From: Amycolatopsis bullii
Lineage (GTDB): Bacteria > Actinomycetota > Actinomycetes > Mycobacteriales > Pseudonocardiaceae
Direction of reading: 5' to 3'
Assembly (NCBI RefSeq): GCF_014654205.1
Contig: NZ_BNAW01000002.1
Location: 432,856 to 496,855 of the forward strand
DNA length: 64,000 nt
Shown: in pieces, positions 24,279 to 33,578 of the stretch
Layout: each line of letters opens with the position of its first letter
Position numbering within the stretch: the first letter of the stretch is position 1
Notes under the pieces: generated by a model
What the model was told of the DNA's origin: nothing
The model's input: the letters and a program-made list of their open reading frames with translations, nothing else
The model's database searches: none
Translations under genes and position numbers: made by a program

Positions 24279-26662
24279 CGGACCACCTCCTCGTCGACGG
24301 CCGCGGGCACCGGCTCCGACCGCGGGGCCGCGACGGCGGCCACCTTGCGCAGCGCAGCCGCGGCCGTCTTGAACAGCGGCTGCTTGGACACCGGGTCCCA
24401 GTCGGTGAAGGTCAGCTCGTTGGCCGCGCGGTCGCCGTCCTTGCCCGCCGGGTGCTCGACGTCCCAGTAGCCGTAGTGGAACGGCAGGAACAGCACGCCG
24501 TCGCGGATGCCGCCGACGCGGACCCGGGCGCGGACCGCCCCGCGCGGCGTCGAGACCTCCGCGAGGTCGCCTTCGGCCAGCCCGGCGGCTTCGGCGTCCC
24601 GTGCGGACACCTCGAGCCACACCTCCGGGGCGGCCGCGCGCAGCTCCGGCGCCCGGCCGGTCTTCGTGCGGGTGTGGAAGTGGTAGATCGTCCGGCCGTT
24701 GACCAGGAAGAACGGGTGGTCCTCGTCCGGCTTTTCGTGCGGGGGAACGTACTCGGCCGCCTTGAGCATGGCCTTGCCGTCCGGGTTCATCGCCCGGTAC
24801 TCGGTGGGTTCCATCGGCGCGCCGGTGACGAGGTCGCGGCCGTAGCTCTCGCAGTAGTCCGGCTGGGCGAAGAACTTCCCGTCGGCGTAGAGCCGTTCGG
24901 TCCCGTCCGGACTGTCCGAAGTGCACGGCCACTGGATGCCGCTGACTTCGCGCAGTTTCGCGTAGCTCAAGCCGCTGTAGTCGCACGGCCGCCCGGCCGA
25001 CGCGCGTTTCCACGCCTCGAACGCCGTTTCGGCGTCGTGCCACTGGGGGAACGGTTCGCCGTCGTTGCCCCGGAAGTCCATGCGCCGCGCGTAGTCGAGG
25101 AAGATGTCCAGGTCGGGACGCGCCTGCCCGGGCGGGTCGACCGCCTTCTCCGACAGGTGCACCGTGCGGTCGGCGTTGGTGAACGTGCCGGTCTTCTCGC
25201 CCCAGATCGCCGCGGGCAGCACGACGTCGGCGAACTCGGTGGTTTCGGTGCGGAACGCGTCCTGCACCACCAGGAACAGCCGCGAAGAGTCCAGGATGGA
25301 CCGGATGCGGTGCAGTTCGGGCAGCGAAACGGCCGGGTTGGTGGCCGACACCCAGAGGAACCGCAGGGTGCCGGTTTCGGCGTAGCGCAGCATCTGCATG
25401 AGGTGCGTCGGCGGCCCGTAGTGCGGGATCTTGCCGACGTCGACGTTCCACAGCCGCGCGAGCTCGGCCACGTGCGCGTCGTTGGCCCAGTTGCGGAACC
25501 CGGTCAGGTCGCCGTCGGCGCCGCATTCGCGGGTGTTCTCGGCGGTGGGCTGGCCGTTCATCTGCAGCACGCCCGCGCCGGGCTTGCCGAGCATGCCGCG
25601 CAGCAGCACGAGGTTGTTGACCTGCACCGCCGCCGCGGACGCCTGGTGCGACTGGTAGAAGCCCTGCAGCACGGTGCACAGCAGCCGCTCCGCCGAGCCG
25701 AGCAGCCGGGCGGCCTCGCGGATCTGCCCCGCGTCGACGCCGCAGATCTGCGCGGCGCGCTCGGGCGGGTAGTCCGCGACCATCGCGGCGAGGTCGTCGT
25801 AGCCGACCGTGCAGCGGTCGACGTACTCGCGGTCGACCCAGCCGTGCTCGACGATCTCGTGCAGGATCCCGTTCATCAGGGCGACGTTGGTCCCGGGCAG
25901 CGACGCCAGGTGCAGCGTCGCCGCCCGGGCGACCGGGGTGTCCCGCGGGTCGACGCACAGCACCGCGGGCGGGTTCGGCCCGGCGAGCCGGTCGAGCACG
26001 CGCGACCACAGGACGGCCTGCGTTTCGGCCATGTTGTGCCCGAAGAGGGCGATGACGTCGGCGTGGTCGACGTCGGTGTAGGACGCCGGCTGGCCGTCGC
26101 AGCCGAAGGACTCCTTCAGCGCCGCGGCCGCGGTCGCCGTGCAGAGCCGGGTGTTGCCGTCGAGGTGGTTCGTGCCCAGCCCGCCGCGCGCGATCGCGGC
26201 GAGCGTGTAGTACTCCTCGGCGAACAGCTGGCCGCTGGTGTAGAAGCCGAGCGCGCCCGGGCCCTGCTCGTCCAGGAGCTCCTTGGTGCGCGAGACGACC
26301 AGGCCCATGGCCTCGTCCCAGCTCGCCTCGACGAGCTCGCCGTCCCTGCGCACCAACGGGGTCGTCAACCGGTCCGGTGCCGAGTTCGCCTGCCAGCCGA
26401 AGAGGTCCTTCGGGTCGAGGCGGCCGTGGTTGACGCGGTCGTCGGCGCGGCCGCGGACCCCGGCGATCCGGCCGTCCTTGACCGCGATGTCGAGCCCGTC
26501 GCCGTTGGAGTGCAGCACCGCGGCGCTGCGGACCCAGCGGTCGACGTCGTCGGGGCGCACTCCGTCGGCGAGGTGGGTGTCCACCCGCACCGGCCACGCC
26601 TGGCCCGGTCCGTAGGGCGTTCTGGTCCCCCAGGGCTCGGTGATTCCGTCGCGCTTTCCCAC
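24275..26662 (-). CDS. Molybdopterin oxidoreductase (assimilatory nitrate reductase / FdhF-like) lacking N-terminal Fe-S cysteines
   Basis: A 795-residue bis-molybdopterin-guanine-dinucleotide enzyme of the DMSO-reductase superfamily. The probable Mo ligand is C174 in GNTRLCTATA. Cofactor-binding segments such as ALFGHNMAET, LVVQDAFRTETTEFADVVLP and the C-terminal molydopterin-binding domain (about 645-760, FFLVNGRTIYHFHTRT) are present. Where relatives have a CPYCGVGC [4Fe-4S] motif, this protein reads TPYGPG (residues 15-20), so the cluster is apparently absent. The substrate is unknown. The GTG start follows a GGAGG ribosome site. It is preceded by a MarR gene and coupled to a helical partner. 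Confidence 0.78.
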   Translation of the reverse strand: MGKRDGITEPWGTRTPYGPGQAWPVRVDTHLADGVRPDDVDRWVRSAAVLHSNGDGLDIAVKDGRIAGVRGRADDRVNHGRLDPKDLFGWQANSAPDRLTTPLVRRDGELVEASWDEAMGLVVSRTKELLDEQGPGALGFYTSGQLFAEEYYTLAAIARGGLGTNHLDGNTRLCTATAAAALKESFGCDGQPASYTDVDHADVIALFGHNMAETQAVLWSRVLDRLAGPNPPAVLCVDPRDTPVARAATLHLASLPGTNVALMNGILHEIVEHGWVDREYVDRCTVGYDDLAAMVADYPPERAAQICGVDAGQIREAARLLGSAERLLCTVLQGFYQSHQASAAAVQVNNLVLLRGMLGKPGAGVLQMNGQPTAENTRECGADGDLTGFRNWANDAHVAELARLWNVDVGKIPHYGPPTHLMQMLRYAETGTLRFLWVSATNPAVSLPELHRIRSILDSSRLFLVVQDAFRTETTEFADVVLPAAIWGEKTGTFTNADRTVHLSEKAVDPPGQARPDLDIFLDYARRMDFRGNDGEPFPQWHDAETAFEAWKRASAGRPCDYSGLSYAKLREVSGIQWPCTSDSPDGTERLYADGKFFAQPDYCESYGRDLVTGAPMEPTEYRAMNPDGKAMLKAAEYVPPHEKPDEDHPFFLVNGRTIYHFHTRTKTGRAPELRAAAPEVWLEVSARDAEAAGLAEGDLAEVSTPRGAVRARVRVGGIRDGVLFLPFHYGYWDVEHPAGKDGDRAANELTFTDWDPVSKQPLFKTAAAALRKVAAVAAPRSEPVPAAVDEEVVR

Positions 26663-26694
26663 CGCAAGGACCTCCGATCACGACGCAGCTGGCC

Positions 26695-26716
26695 GCGGGA
26701 TACCCGCGATCGCGGG
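26695..26716. promoter_or_regulatory. Nested palindromes in the molybdopterin-gene leader
   Basis: GCGGG-ATA-CCCGC (26695-26707 approximately) runs into CCCGCGATCGCGGG (26703-26716), a perfect 14-bp palindrome. They lie 33-54 bp upstream of the oxidoreductase start and downstream of the putative MarR site, and could form alternative hairpins in the leader RNA or an operator. Confidence 0.4.
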
Positions 26717-26739
26717 GAGCAAACTTCTGTTCGGGCGTT

Positions 26740-27216
26740 TTAGTTTGCGCGACGCAAAAGTGAGCCGGATTCCGGTTCGTCCGATTCGACCGCTCGGGCG
26801 AACCGCTCGAACGCGGCGATCGCGGCCTCGCGGGCCGGCGGGTCGAGCCGGCCGAGGACACTCGCCAGCACTCGGCGGCGATCGCGGTCCACGCGGTCCA
26901 CGAGCTGGCGGCCCGGCCCGGTCGGGGCGAGCAGCGTTTCCCGCCGGTTCAGCGGGTTGGCCGCCTTTTCCAGCAGGTTCAGCGCGACCAGCCGATCACA
27001 CGCCCGGGTGACCGACGACGGGTTCATCGCCAGCTCGCGCGCCACCCGGCCCATGGTGACCGGAGTCCGGTCGACCACCACCCGCAGGGCGCGGAACTGG
27101 GTGAGCGTCAGCTGCTCGGTGTTCCGCTCGACGGTCGAGTCGGCGATCAGCACCATCGCCCGCAGCGCCGCCAAGGCCGCGTCGGTGCCGTCTTGCTCCT
27201 GCCATGTTTGCGTCAC
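26740..27216 (-). CDS. MarR-family transcriptional regulator
   Basis: A 158-residue winged-helix regulator. The HTH is MGRVARELAMNPSSVTRACDRL (about residues 55-76), followed by the wing NPLNRRETLLAPT and a C-terminal dimerisation helix. The GTG start at 27216 lies inside a perfect palindrome, with TATCAT six bases upstream on the minus strand, so the message should be leaderless and autorepressed. A matching palindrome at its 3' end suggests it also controls the downstream molybdopterin oxidoreductase. The ligand is unknown. Confidence 0.85.
   Translation of the reverse strand: MTQTWQEQDGTDAALAALRAMVLIADSTVERNTEQLTLTQFRALRVVVDRTPVTMGRVARELAMNPSSVTRACDRLVALNLLEKAANPLNRRETLLAPTGPGRQLVDRVDRDRRRVLASVLGRLDPPAREAAIAAFERFARAVESDEPESGSLLRRAN
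26744..26758. promoter_or_regulatory. Putative MarR operator 2
   Basis: TTTGCGCGACGCAAA is a palindrome sharing TTGCG-NN-ACGCAA with the site at the MarR start codon. It overlaps the last MarR codons and lies about 85 bp upstream of the molybdopterin oxidoreductase start, where that gene's promoter would be. Confidence 0.65.
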
Positions 27217-27228
27217 GCAAGTATGATA
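27208..27228 (-). promoter_or_regulatory. MarR promoter with operator 1 over the start codon
   Basis: TTGCGTCACGCAA (27208-27220) is a perfect 6-1-6 palindrome covering the MarR start codon. On the minus strand TATCAT (27228-27223) is a -10 followed by six bases and GTG. Occupancy would block both initiation and the leaderless ribosome site. Confidence 0.7.
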
Positions 27229-27295
27229 GACGGCGAAAGCGGGTACAGCGATTCGTGAGCGCCGAAGGCGACCACGGAAGGAGGCGTCCGCGCCG

Positions 27296-27652
27296 GTGAA
27301 ACCCGATCCCGGGCACGTCGAGGCCGCGGCCCTGCGCGACTACGTCGAGACCGTCGCCGAGCTGCTGCGCGTCGAACCGGCCGCGTCGTGGAGCGAATGC
27401 GGCAGTCCGTCGAGCGCCTACATCGCCCTGGCCGACCGCCGCGCGGGCCGGCACCTGATGCTGTCGTGGACCGACCGCGGCGGGTGGTGCCTGGCCGTGG
27501 AGCCGGACGGCGCGGAAGAGCCCGCGGTCCTGGTCCGCTGGCCCGACCCGGCGCGGCCCCGGCCCGCCGTCGTGGCCCGCCGGGTCCACGAGGCGCTCAC
27601 CGAAGCGGCACCGCACGCCCAAGGGAGTACTCATGAGCCAGACAGTCGGTGA
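27296..27652 (+). CDS. DUF6292 family protein
   Basis: A 118-residue soluble protein typical of Pseudonocardiaceae and relatives. It contains ALRDYVETVAELLRV (about residues 12-26), SAYIALADR (about 40-48) and LSWTDRGGWCLAVEPD (about 56-71). Function is unknown. The GTG start has a strong GGAAGGAGG ribosome site. Its end overlaps the TPP-enzyme gene by 20 bp, making it the first cistron of the six-gene operon that runs to 34872. It could be a small regulator or adaptor; no direct evidence. Confidence 0.72.
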   Translation: MKPDPGHVEAAALRDYVETVAELLRVEPAASWSECGSPSSAYIALADRRAGRHLMLSWTDRGGWCLAVEPDGAEEPAVLVRWPDPARPRPAVVARRVHEALTEAAPHAQGSTHEPDSR

Positions 27653-29426
27653 CTACCTGCTCCAGCGCCTGCGCGAGTGGGGGGTCGAGCAGGTCTTCGC
27701 CTACCCCGGCGACGGCATCAACGGGCTCGTCGCCTCGTTCGGCAAGGCGGACGACCAGCCCCGCTTCGTGCAGGCCCGGCACGAGGAGATGGCCGCGTTC
27801 TCGGCCGTCGGCTACGCGAAGTTCAGCGGCAAGGTCGGCGTCTGCATGGCCACCTCGGGCCCGGGCGCGATCCACCTGCTCAACGGCCTGTACGACGCGA
27901 AGCTCGACCACGTCCCGGTGGTCGCGATCGTCGGGCAGACCGCGCGCAGCGCGATGGGCGGCAGCTACCAGCAGGAGATCGACCTGCAGGCGCTCTACAA
28001 GGACGTCGCGAGCGAATACCTCGTCGAGGTCAACGTCGCCGAGCAGCTGCCGAACGCCCTCGACCGGGCCATCCGGACCGCCGAGTCGTCCCGCTGCCCC
28101 ACCGCCCTGATCATCCCGGCCGACCTGCAGGAGGAGGAGTACACGCCGCCGCAGCACGCGTTCAAGCAGGTGCCCTCCAGCCCGCCGGGCACCGCGTGGT
28201 CCCGGCCGGTACCCGCGGAGGCCGACATCGACGCGGCGGCCGAGGTGCTCAACGCCGGCGAGAAGGTCGCCATCCTGGTCGGGCAGGGCGCGCGCGGCGC
28301 GGCCGAGGAGGTCCGCCAGGTCGCCGAGGTCACCGGTGCCGGCGTCGCGAAGGCGTTGCTGGGCAAGGACGTCCTGCCCGACGACCTGCCGTGGGTGACC
28401 GGCTCGATCGGGTTGCTCGGCACCCGGCCGAGCTACGAGATGATGCGCGACTGCGACACGCTGCTGATCATCGGCTCGAACTTCCCGTACAGCCAGTTCC
28501 TGCCGGACTTCGGGCAGGCGCGCGCGGTGCAGATCGACCTGGACGGCCGGTTCATCGGGATGCGCTACCCGACCGAGGTCAACCTGGTCGGGGACAGCGC
28601 GGCCACGCTGCGCGCGCTGCTGCCGAAGCTGGCGAGCAAGCCGGACCGCTCGTGGCGCGAGACGATCGAGAAGAACGTCGCCTCCTGGTGGGACACCGTC
28701 GAGAAGGAAGCGGCGGTGGACGCCGATCCGGTGAACCCGATGGCCATCGTGTCCGAGCTGTCGAAGCGGATCCCGGAGAACGCCATCGTCACCGCGGACT
28801 CCGGCTCCTCCACCAACTGGTACGCCCGCAACCTGCGCATCCGCGGCGACATCCGCGGGTCGCTGTCGGGCACATTGGCCACCATGGGCCCCGGCGTGCC
28901 GTACGCCATCGGCGCGAAGTTCGCCCACCCCGACCGGCCGGTCATCGCCCTCGTCGGCGACGGCGCCATGCAGATGAACGGCCTCGCCGAGCTGATCACC
29001 ATCGCCCGTTACCAGCACCTGTGGAGCGATCCGCGCTGCGTGATCTGCGTCTTCCACAACAACGACCTCAACCAGGTCACCTGGGAGCTGCGCGCGATGG
29101 GCGGCGCCCCGAAGTTCGAGGAGTCCCAGAGCCTGCCGGACGTCGACTACGCCGGCTTCGCGCTGTCCCTCGGGCTCGCGGCGGTCACCGTCGACAAGCC
29201 GGACCAGCTGGCCACGGCCTGGGACACCGCGCTCACCGCGGGCAAGCCGGCGGTGCTGGACGTCCGCTGCGACCCGGACGTGCCGCCGATCCCGCCGCAC
29301 GCCACCTTCGAGCAGGTGAAGTCGGCCGCCCAGGCCGTTCTCAAGGGCGACCCCGACGCGCTGCACCTGGTCGCCCAGGGCGTCAAGACGAAGCTGCAGG
29401 AGTTCCTGCCCGGGAAGAACCGGTGA
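27633..29426 (+). CDS. Thiamine-pyrophosphate-requiring enzyme (pyruvate oxidase / acetolactate synthase fold)
   Basis: A 597-residue TPP enzyme. The N-terminal Pyr domain has the activating Glu at E51 (ARHEE). A central domain of the Rossmann-like type follows (about 195-330). The PP domain carries GDGAMQMNG ... FHNND, the metal/TPP motif (about 447-475). The sequence lacks acetolactate-synthase hallmarks that would settle the reaction. Pyruvate-oxidase-like decarboxylation of a 2-oxo acid is the best guess. It is preceded by DUF6292 (20-bp overlap) and followed by an enolase-superfamily dehydratase (GTGA overlap), suggesting it decarboxylates the keto acid made by its neighbours. Confidence 0.82.
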   Translation: MSQTVGDYLLQRLREWGVEQVFAYPGDGINGLVASFGKADDQPRFVQARHEEMAAFSAVGYAKFSGKVGVCMATSGPGAIHLLNGLYDAKLDHVPVVAIVGQTARSAMGGSYQQEIDLQALYKDVASEYLVEVNVAEQLPNALDRAIRTAESSRCPTALIIPADLQEEEYTPPQHAFKQVPSSPPGTAWSRPVPAEADIDAAAEVLNAGEKVAILVGQGARGAAEEVRQVAEVTGAGVAKALLGKDVLPDDLPWVTGSIGLLGTRPSYEMMRDCDTLLIIGSNFPYSQFLPDFGQARAVQIDLDGRFIGMRYPTEVNLVGDSAATLRALLPKLASKPDRSWRETIEKNVASWWDTVEKEAAVDADPVNPMAIVSELSKRIPENAIVTADSGSSTNWYARNLRIRGDIRGSLSGTLATMGPGVPYAIGAKFAHPDRPVIALVGDGAMQMNGLAELITIARYQHLWSDPRCVICVFHNNDLNQVTWELRAMGGAPKFEESQSLPDVDYAGFALSLGLAAVTVDKPDQLATAWDTALTAGKPAVLDVRCDPDVPPIPPHATFEQVKSAAQAVLKGDPDALHLVAQGVKTKLQEFLPGKNR

Positions 29427-30499
29427 CCACGATCGAGCGGGTCGGCGCCCGGGCCTACCGGGTGCCGACCCCGCAGCCGGAGGCCGACGGGACGCTCGAG
29501 TGGGAGGCGACCACGATCGTCGTCGTGCACGCCGAAGCGGGCGGGGTCCACGGGCTGGGCTGGACCTACGCCGACGCGGCCTGCGTGCCGTTGATCGAAG
29601 GCGTGCTCGCGGACGCGGTCCGCGGCCGCCCGGTGCTCGACGTGCCCGCCTGCTGGGCGGCCATGCAGCACGCCATCCGCAACCTCGGGCGCGCGGGCCT
29701 GGTCTCCTGCGCGATGTCCGCCGTCGACATCGCGTTGTGGGACGCCGCGGCCCGGTCGCTCGAACTGCCCGTCAGCAGGCTGCTCGGCCGGGTGCACGAC
29801 GAGGTCGCCGTCTACGGCAGCGGCGGTTTCACCACCCTCTCCGACGACGAACTGGCCGCCCAGCTGGACCACTGGGTCCGGCAGCAGCGCATTCCGCGCG
29901 TGAAGATCAAGATCGGCGCGTCGCCGGATCGCGCTCTCGACCGGGTCGCGCTGGCCCGCAAGGTGATCGGCGAGGACCCGGCGCTGTACGTCGACGCCAA
30001 CGGCGCCTACTCCCCCGGCCGGGCCCGCCGGGTCGCCGAGCGCCTGGTGGAGTGGAACGTCACCTGGTTCGAGGAGCCGGTCTCCAGCGACGACCTGCCG
30101 GGGCTCGCGGCGGCGCGCTTCCCCGGCGGCCCGGACATCGCCGCCGGGGAGTACGGCTACGACCTGCCCTACTTCGCCCGCATGCTGCCGTCGGTCGACT
30201 GCCTGCAGGTCGACGTCACCCGGTGTGGCGGTTACACCGAGTGGCGGCGCGCGGCGGCACTGGCCGCGGCGGTGAACCGCGACGTGTCGGCCCACTGCGC
30301 CCCGAACCTCTCGGCGCACGCCGCCGTGGCCACGCAGAACTTCCGGCACATCGAGTGGTTCGCCGACCACGACCGGATCGAACGGCTCTTCTTCGACGGC
30401 TGCCTCGACCCTGCCGGCGGCACCGTGACGCCGTCGATGGCCGCGCCCGGGCACGGGCTGACCTTCCGCGCCGAAGCCGCCGCCGAGTACGCACTCTGA
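29423..30499 (+). CDS. Mandelate-racemase-group enolase-superfamily protein
   Basis: A 358-residue enolase-superfamily enzyme. The KxK motif is K161 and K163 (VKIKIG), the metal ligands are D191 (YVDANG), E217 (WFEEP) and E243 (AAGEYG). A D264...H291 pair (LQVDV; SAHCAPN) matches the catalytic dyad of mandelate racemase and sugar-acid dehydratases. Dehydration or racemisation of a 2-hydroxy or aldonic acid is therefore likely; the substrate is not predictable. GTG 29423 overlaps the TPP gene stop. The product would be a 2-oxo acid suited to the adjacent TPP enzyme. Confidence 0.83.
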   Translation: MTTIERVGARAYRVPTPQPEADGTLEWEATTIVVVHAEAGGVHGLGWTYADAACVPLIEGVLADAVRGRPVLDVPACWAAMQHAIRNLGRAGLVSCAMSAVDIALWDAAARSLELPVSRLLGRVHDEVAVYGSGGFTTLSDDELAAQLDHWVRQQRIPRVKIKIGASPDRALDRVALARKVIGEDPALYVDANGAYSPGRARRVAERLVEWNVTWFEEPVSSDDLPGLAAARFPGGPDIAAGEYGYDLPYFARMLPSVDCLQVDVTRCGGYTEWRRAAALAAAVNRDVSAHCAPNLSAHAAVATQNFRHIEWFADHDRIERLFFDGCLDPAGGTVTPSMAAPGHGLTFRAEAAAEYAL

Positions 30500-30512
30500 A
30501 GGAGGATCCGCG

Positions 30513-33500
30513 ATGGGACCCGTCCAGCTCCCCGATCCGGTGGTGCGCCACGCGGATCACGAAGATCTCGACACCGGCGCGCTGGCGGCGGCGCTGCGTG
30601 AGCGCGTCGACGGCGAAGTGCGCTTCGACCGCGGGACGCGCGCGGCGTACTCGACCGACGCGTCCAACTTCCGGCAGGTGCCCCTCGGTGTCGTGCTGCC
30701 CCGGACACCGGAGGACGCGGCGGCGGCGATCGCGGCGGCCCGGGAGTTCGGCGCCCCGGTGCTCTCCCGCGGCGGCGGCACCAGCCTGGCCGGCCAGTGC
30801 ACCAACACCGCCGTCGTGCTCGACTTCTCCAAGTACTGCACCCGGCTGGAGTCGGTCGACGCCGAAGCCCGGACCTGCGTGGTGCAGCCGGGGATCGTGC
30901 TCGACGAGCTGAACCGGCAGCTCGCGGACACCGGCCTGCGGTTCGGGCCGGAACCGGCGACGCACATGAACTGCACGCTCGGCGGGATGATCGGCAACAA
31001 CTCCTGCGGCGCCACGGCCCAGCGGACCGGCAAGGTCGTCGACAACATCGCCCGCCTCGAAGTCCTCAGCTACGACGGAACCCGCTTCTGGTGCGGGGAA
31101 ACCACCGACGAGGAGTACGCGGAGATCGAGCGCCACGGCGACCCGCGCGCCGCGATCTACCGGCAGCTGCGCCGGCTGCGCGACGAATACGCCGAGGAGA
31201 TCCGCCGCCGGTACCCGGACATCCCGCGCCGCGTCTCGGGCTACAACCTCGATTCCCTGCTGCCGGAACACCACTTCGACGTCGCCGGGCTGCTCGTCGG
31301 CAGCGAGTCCACTTTGGTCACCGTGCTCCGGGCCGAACTGGAGCTCGTGCCCGTGCTGCCCGAGCGGACGCTCGTGGTGCTGGGGTACCGCGACATCGCC
31401 ACCGCCGCCGACGCCGTGCCCGCCGTCCTCCCGCACGAGCCGGTCGCGCTGGAAGGCGTCGACCACAAGCTGATCCGCGACGAGCAGATCAAGCACATGA
31501 ACCCGAAGGCCCTCGGCGAGCTGCCGCACGGGCGGGCGTTCCTCATGGTGCAGTTCGCCGCCGGCACCCACGAGGAAGCCGAGCGGCAGGCGCACGCGAT
31601 GCTCGACGCCCTGCGCGGCACCGAACACGAGGCCGACGCCGAGTTCCTCGACGACCCCACCCGCGAAGACGAGCTGTGGCAGGTGCGGGAAGCCGGGCTC
31701 GGGGCCACCGCGCACCTGCCGGGCCGGCCCGACACCTTCGAAGGCTGGGAGGACTCCGCCGTCGCGCCGGAGCGGCTCGGCGAGTACCTGCGGAAGCTGA
31801 CCGCGCTGTACGAAGAGTTCGGCTACGCCGGCGACACGGGTCCCAGCCTGTACGGGCACTTCGGGCAGGGCTGCGTGCACACGCGGATCCCGTTCGACCT
31901 CTACACCGCCGACGGCGTCGCCACTTACCGGCGGTTCATGGAGCGCGCCGCCGACCTCGTCGCCGAGCTGGGCGGGTCGTTCTCCGGCGAGCACGGCGAC
32001 GGCCAGTCCCGCGGCGAACTGCTGCCGAAGATGTTCGGCGAGGACCTGGTGACCGCGTTCGGCAGGCTGAAGGCCGTCTTCGATCCCGGGAACCGGATGA
32101 ACCCGGGCAAGGTCGTCGCCCCCTACCGGCTCGACGAGAACCTGCGCCTGGGCGCCGGCTGGGCGCCCGCCGACCCGCAGGACCTGTACTTCCGCTTTCC
32201 GCACGACGGCGGCTCGTTCGCCGAGGCGGCCAACCGCTGCGTCGGCGTCGGCCGGTGCCGGCAGCACACCACGAGCGGCGGGCAGGTGATGTGCCCGTCG
32301 TACCAGGTGACCGGCGAGGAGGAGCACTCCACGCGCGGGCGGGCGCGGTTGCTGTTCGAGATGCTCGACGGCCACGGCGACAGCCCGGTCGGCGACGGCT
32401 GGCGCTCGACGGAGGTCCGTGAAGCGCTGGACCTGTGCCTGGCGTGCAAGGGGTGCAAGACCGACTGCCCGGCCAATGTGGACATGGCGACGTACAAGGC
32501 GGAGTTCCTCGCCCACCACTACGAAGGGCGCCCGTGGCGGCGGCCGCGGTCGGACTTCACGATGGGCTGGCTGCCGGCGATCGCCCAGGTCGTGGGCCGG
32601 CTCCGGGCGGGCCGGGTGGTCAACGCCCTGACGCACGCGCCCGGCCTGTCCCGGCTGGCGACCCTGGTCGCGGGCGTCGAGGACCGCGAAGTCCCGCTCT
32701 TCGCCGGGGAAACGCTGCAGCAGTGGTTCGCGCGGCGCGGGCCGTCCGGCACCGGCGCCCGCGGGACGGTGCTGCTGTGGCCGGACACCTTCACCAACTC
32801 GTTCCACCCGCACGTCGGACAGGCCGCGATCCGGGTCATGGAGGACGCCGGGTGGCGGGTCACCATGCCGTCCGCGGCGCTGTGCTGCGGGCTCACCTGG
32901 ATCTCGACCGGGCAGCTGGGCGTGGCGAAGCACATCCTGGCGCGCACGGTCCGCGAACTGGCCGCCCACCTGCACGACGGCGGGCTCGTCGTCGGCCTGG
33001 AACCCAGCTGCACCGCGGTGTTCCGCGCCGACGCGGCCGAGCTCTTCCCGGGCGACCACGACGTCCGGCGGCTGCGCGCGCAGACCGTCACCCTCGCCGA
33101 GCTGCTCACCGAGCACTCCCCCGGCTACCGGCCGCCGCGCCTGGACGCGAAGGCGATCGCGCAGGTCCACTGCCACCAGCACGCGGTCATGGGCTGGGAC
33201 GCGGACCGGAAGCTCCTCGAAGCCGCCGGGGTCGACGCCGAGCACCTCGACTCGGGGTGCTGCGGCCTGGCCGGGAACTTCGGCTTCGAGAAGGGGCACC
33301 TCGACGTCTCGAAGGCGTGTGCCGAGCGGGTGCTGCTCCCGCGCGTCCGGGACGCGGCGCCGGAGACCGCGGTGCTGGCCGACGGGTTCAGCTGCCGCAC
33401 CCAGCTGCACGAGCTGGACAGCGGCGGCCGCGAAGGCGTCCACCTGGCCGAGCTGCTGGCCCGTGGGCTCGACGCTCCGGCGGAGACTCCGAAGCGGAAG

Positions 33501-33578
33501 CTGAAGGGGCTGGCCGCCGCGGCCGGCGTCGCGGCGCTCGGTGTCGCGGTGGCCCGGTGGGCACGGTGGGCCCGGTGA
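30513..33578 (+). CDS. Fused FAD-linked oxidase / Fe-S protein, YdiJ-like D-2-hydroxyacid dehydrogenase, with C-terminal membrane tail
   Basis: A 1021-residue protein close in length to E. coli YdiJ. The PCMH-type FAD domain (about 40-270) contains SRGGGTSLAGQ and the GGMIGNNSCGA loop. An FAD-oxidase C domain follows (about 280-550, including YGHFGQGCVH and GSFSGEHGDG). Next come ferredoxin-like clusters (CVGVGRC near 578; CLACKGCKTDC near 645) and two CCG motifs (CCGLTW, CCGLAGN) as in GlpC-type redox subunits. The last 30 residues are a hydrophobic helix ending in Arg-Trp repeats, suggesting membrane attachment. It probably oxidises a D-2-hydroxy acid and passes electrons to the quinone pool. 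ATG follows an AGGAGG ribosome site. Confidence 0.85.
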   Translation: MGPVQLPDPVVRHADHEDLDTGALAAALRERVDGEVRFDRGTRAAYSTDASNFRQVPLGVVLPRTPEDAAAAIAAAREFGAPVLSRGGGTSLAGQCTNTAVVLDFSKYCTRLESVDAEARTCVVQPGIVLDELNRQLADTGLRFGPEPATHMNCTLGGMIGNNSCGATAQRTGKVVDNIARLEVLSYDGTRFWCGETTDEEYAEIERHGDPRAAIYRQLRRLRDEYAEEIRRRYPDIPRRVSGYNLDSLLPEHHFDVAGLLVGSESTLVTVLRAELELVPVLPERTLVVLGYRDIATAADAVPAVLPHEPVALEGVDHKLIRDEQIKHMNPKALGELPHGRAFLMVQFAAGTHEEAERQAHAMLDALRGTEHEADAEFLDDPTREDELWQVREAGLGATAHLPGRPDTFEGWEDSAVAPERLGEYLRKLTALYEEFGYAGDTGPSLYGHFGQGCVHTRIPFDLYTADGVATYRRFMERAADLVAELGGSFSGEHGDGQSRGELLPKMFGEDLVTAFGRLKAVFDPGNRMNPGKVVAPYRLDENLRLGAGWAPADPQDLYFRFPHDGGSFAEAANRCVGVGRCRQHTTSGGQVMCPSYQVTGEEEHSTRGRARLLFEMLDGHGDSPVGDGWRSTEVREALDLCLACKGCKTDCPANVDMATYKAEFLAHHYEGRPWRRPRSDFTMGWLPAIAQVVGRLRAGRVVNALTHAPGLSRLATLVAGVEDREVPLFAGETLQQWFARRGPSGTGARGTVLLWPDTFTNSFHPHVGQAAIRVMEDAGWRVTMPSAALCCGLTWISTGQLGVAKHILARTVRELAAHLHDGGLVVGLEPSCTAVFRADAAELFPGDHDVRRLRAQTVTLAELLTEHSPGYRPPRLDAKAIAQVHCHQHAVMGWDADRKLLEAAGVDAEHLDSGCCGLAGNFGFEKGHLDVSKACAERVLLPRVRDAAPETAVLADGFSCRTQLHELDSGGREGVHLAELLARGLDAPAETPKRKLKGLAAAAGVAALGVAVARWARWAR

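Noticed and set aside
22842..24470. Long plus-strand frames across the 22811-23318 spacer
   Set aside because: Translations are repeat-driven Gly/Arg/Ala/Pro sequence with no homology pattern and run antisense through real genes.
23799..26861. A 1020-codon minus-strand frame overlapping the molybdopterin gene
   Set aside because: It is the shifted frame of the real oxidoreductase; only its end (23799-24278) is a real gene with its own GTG start.
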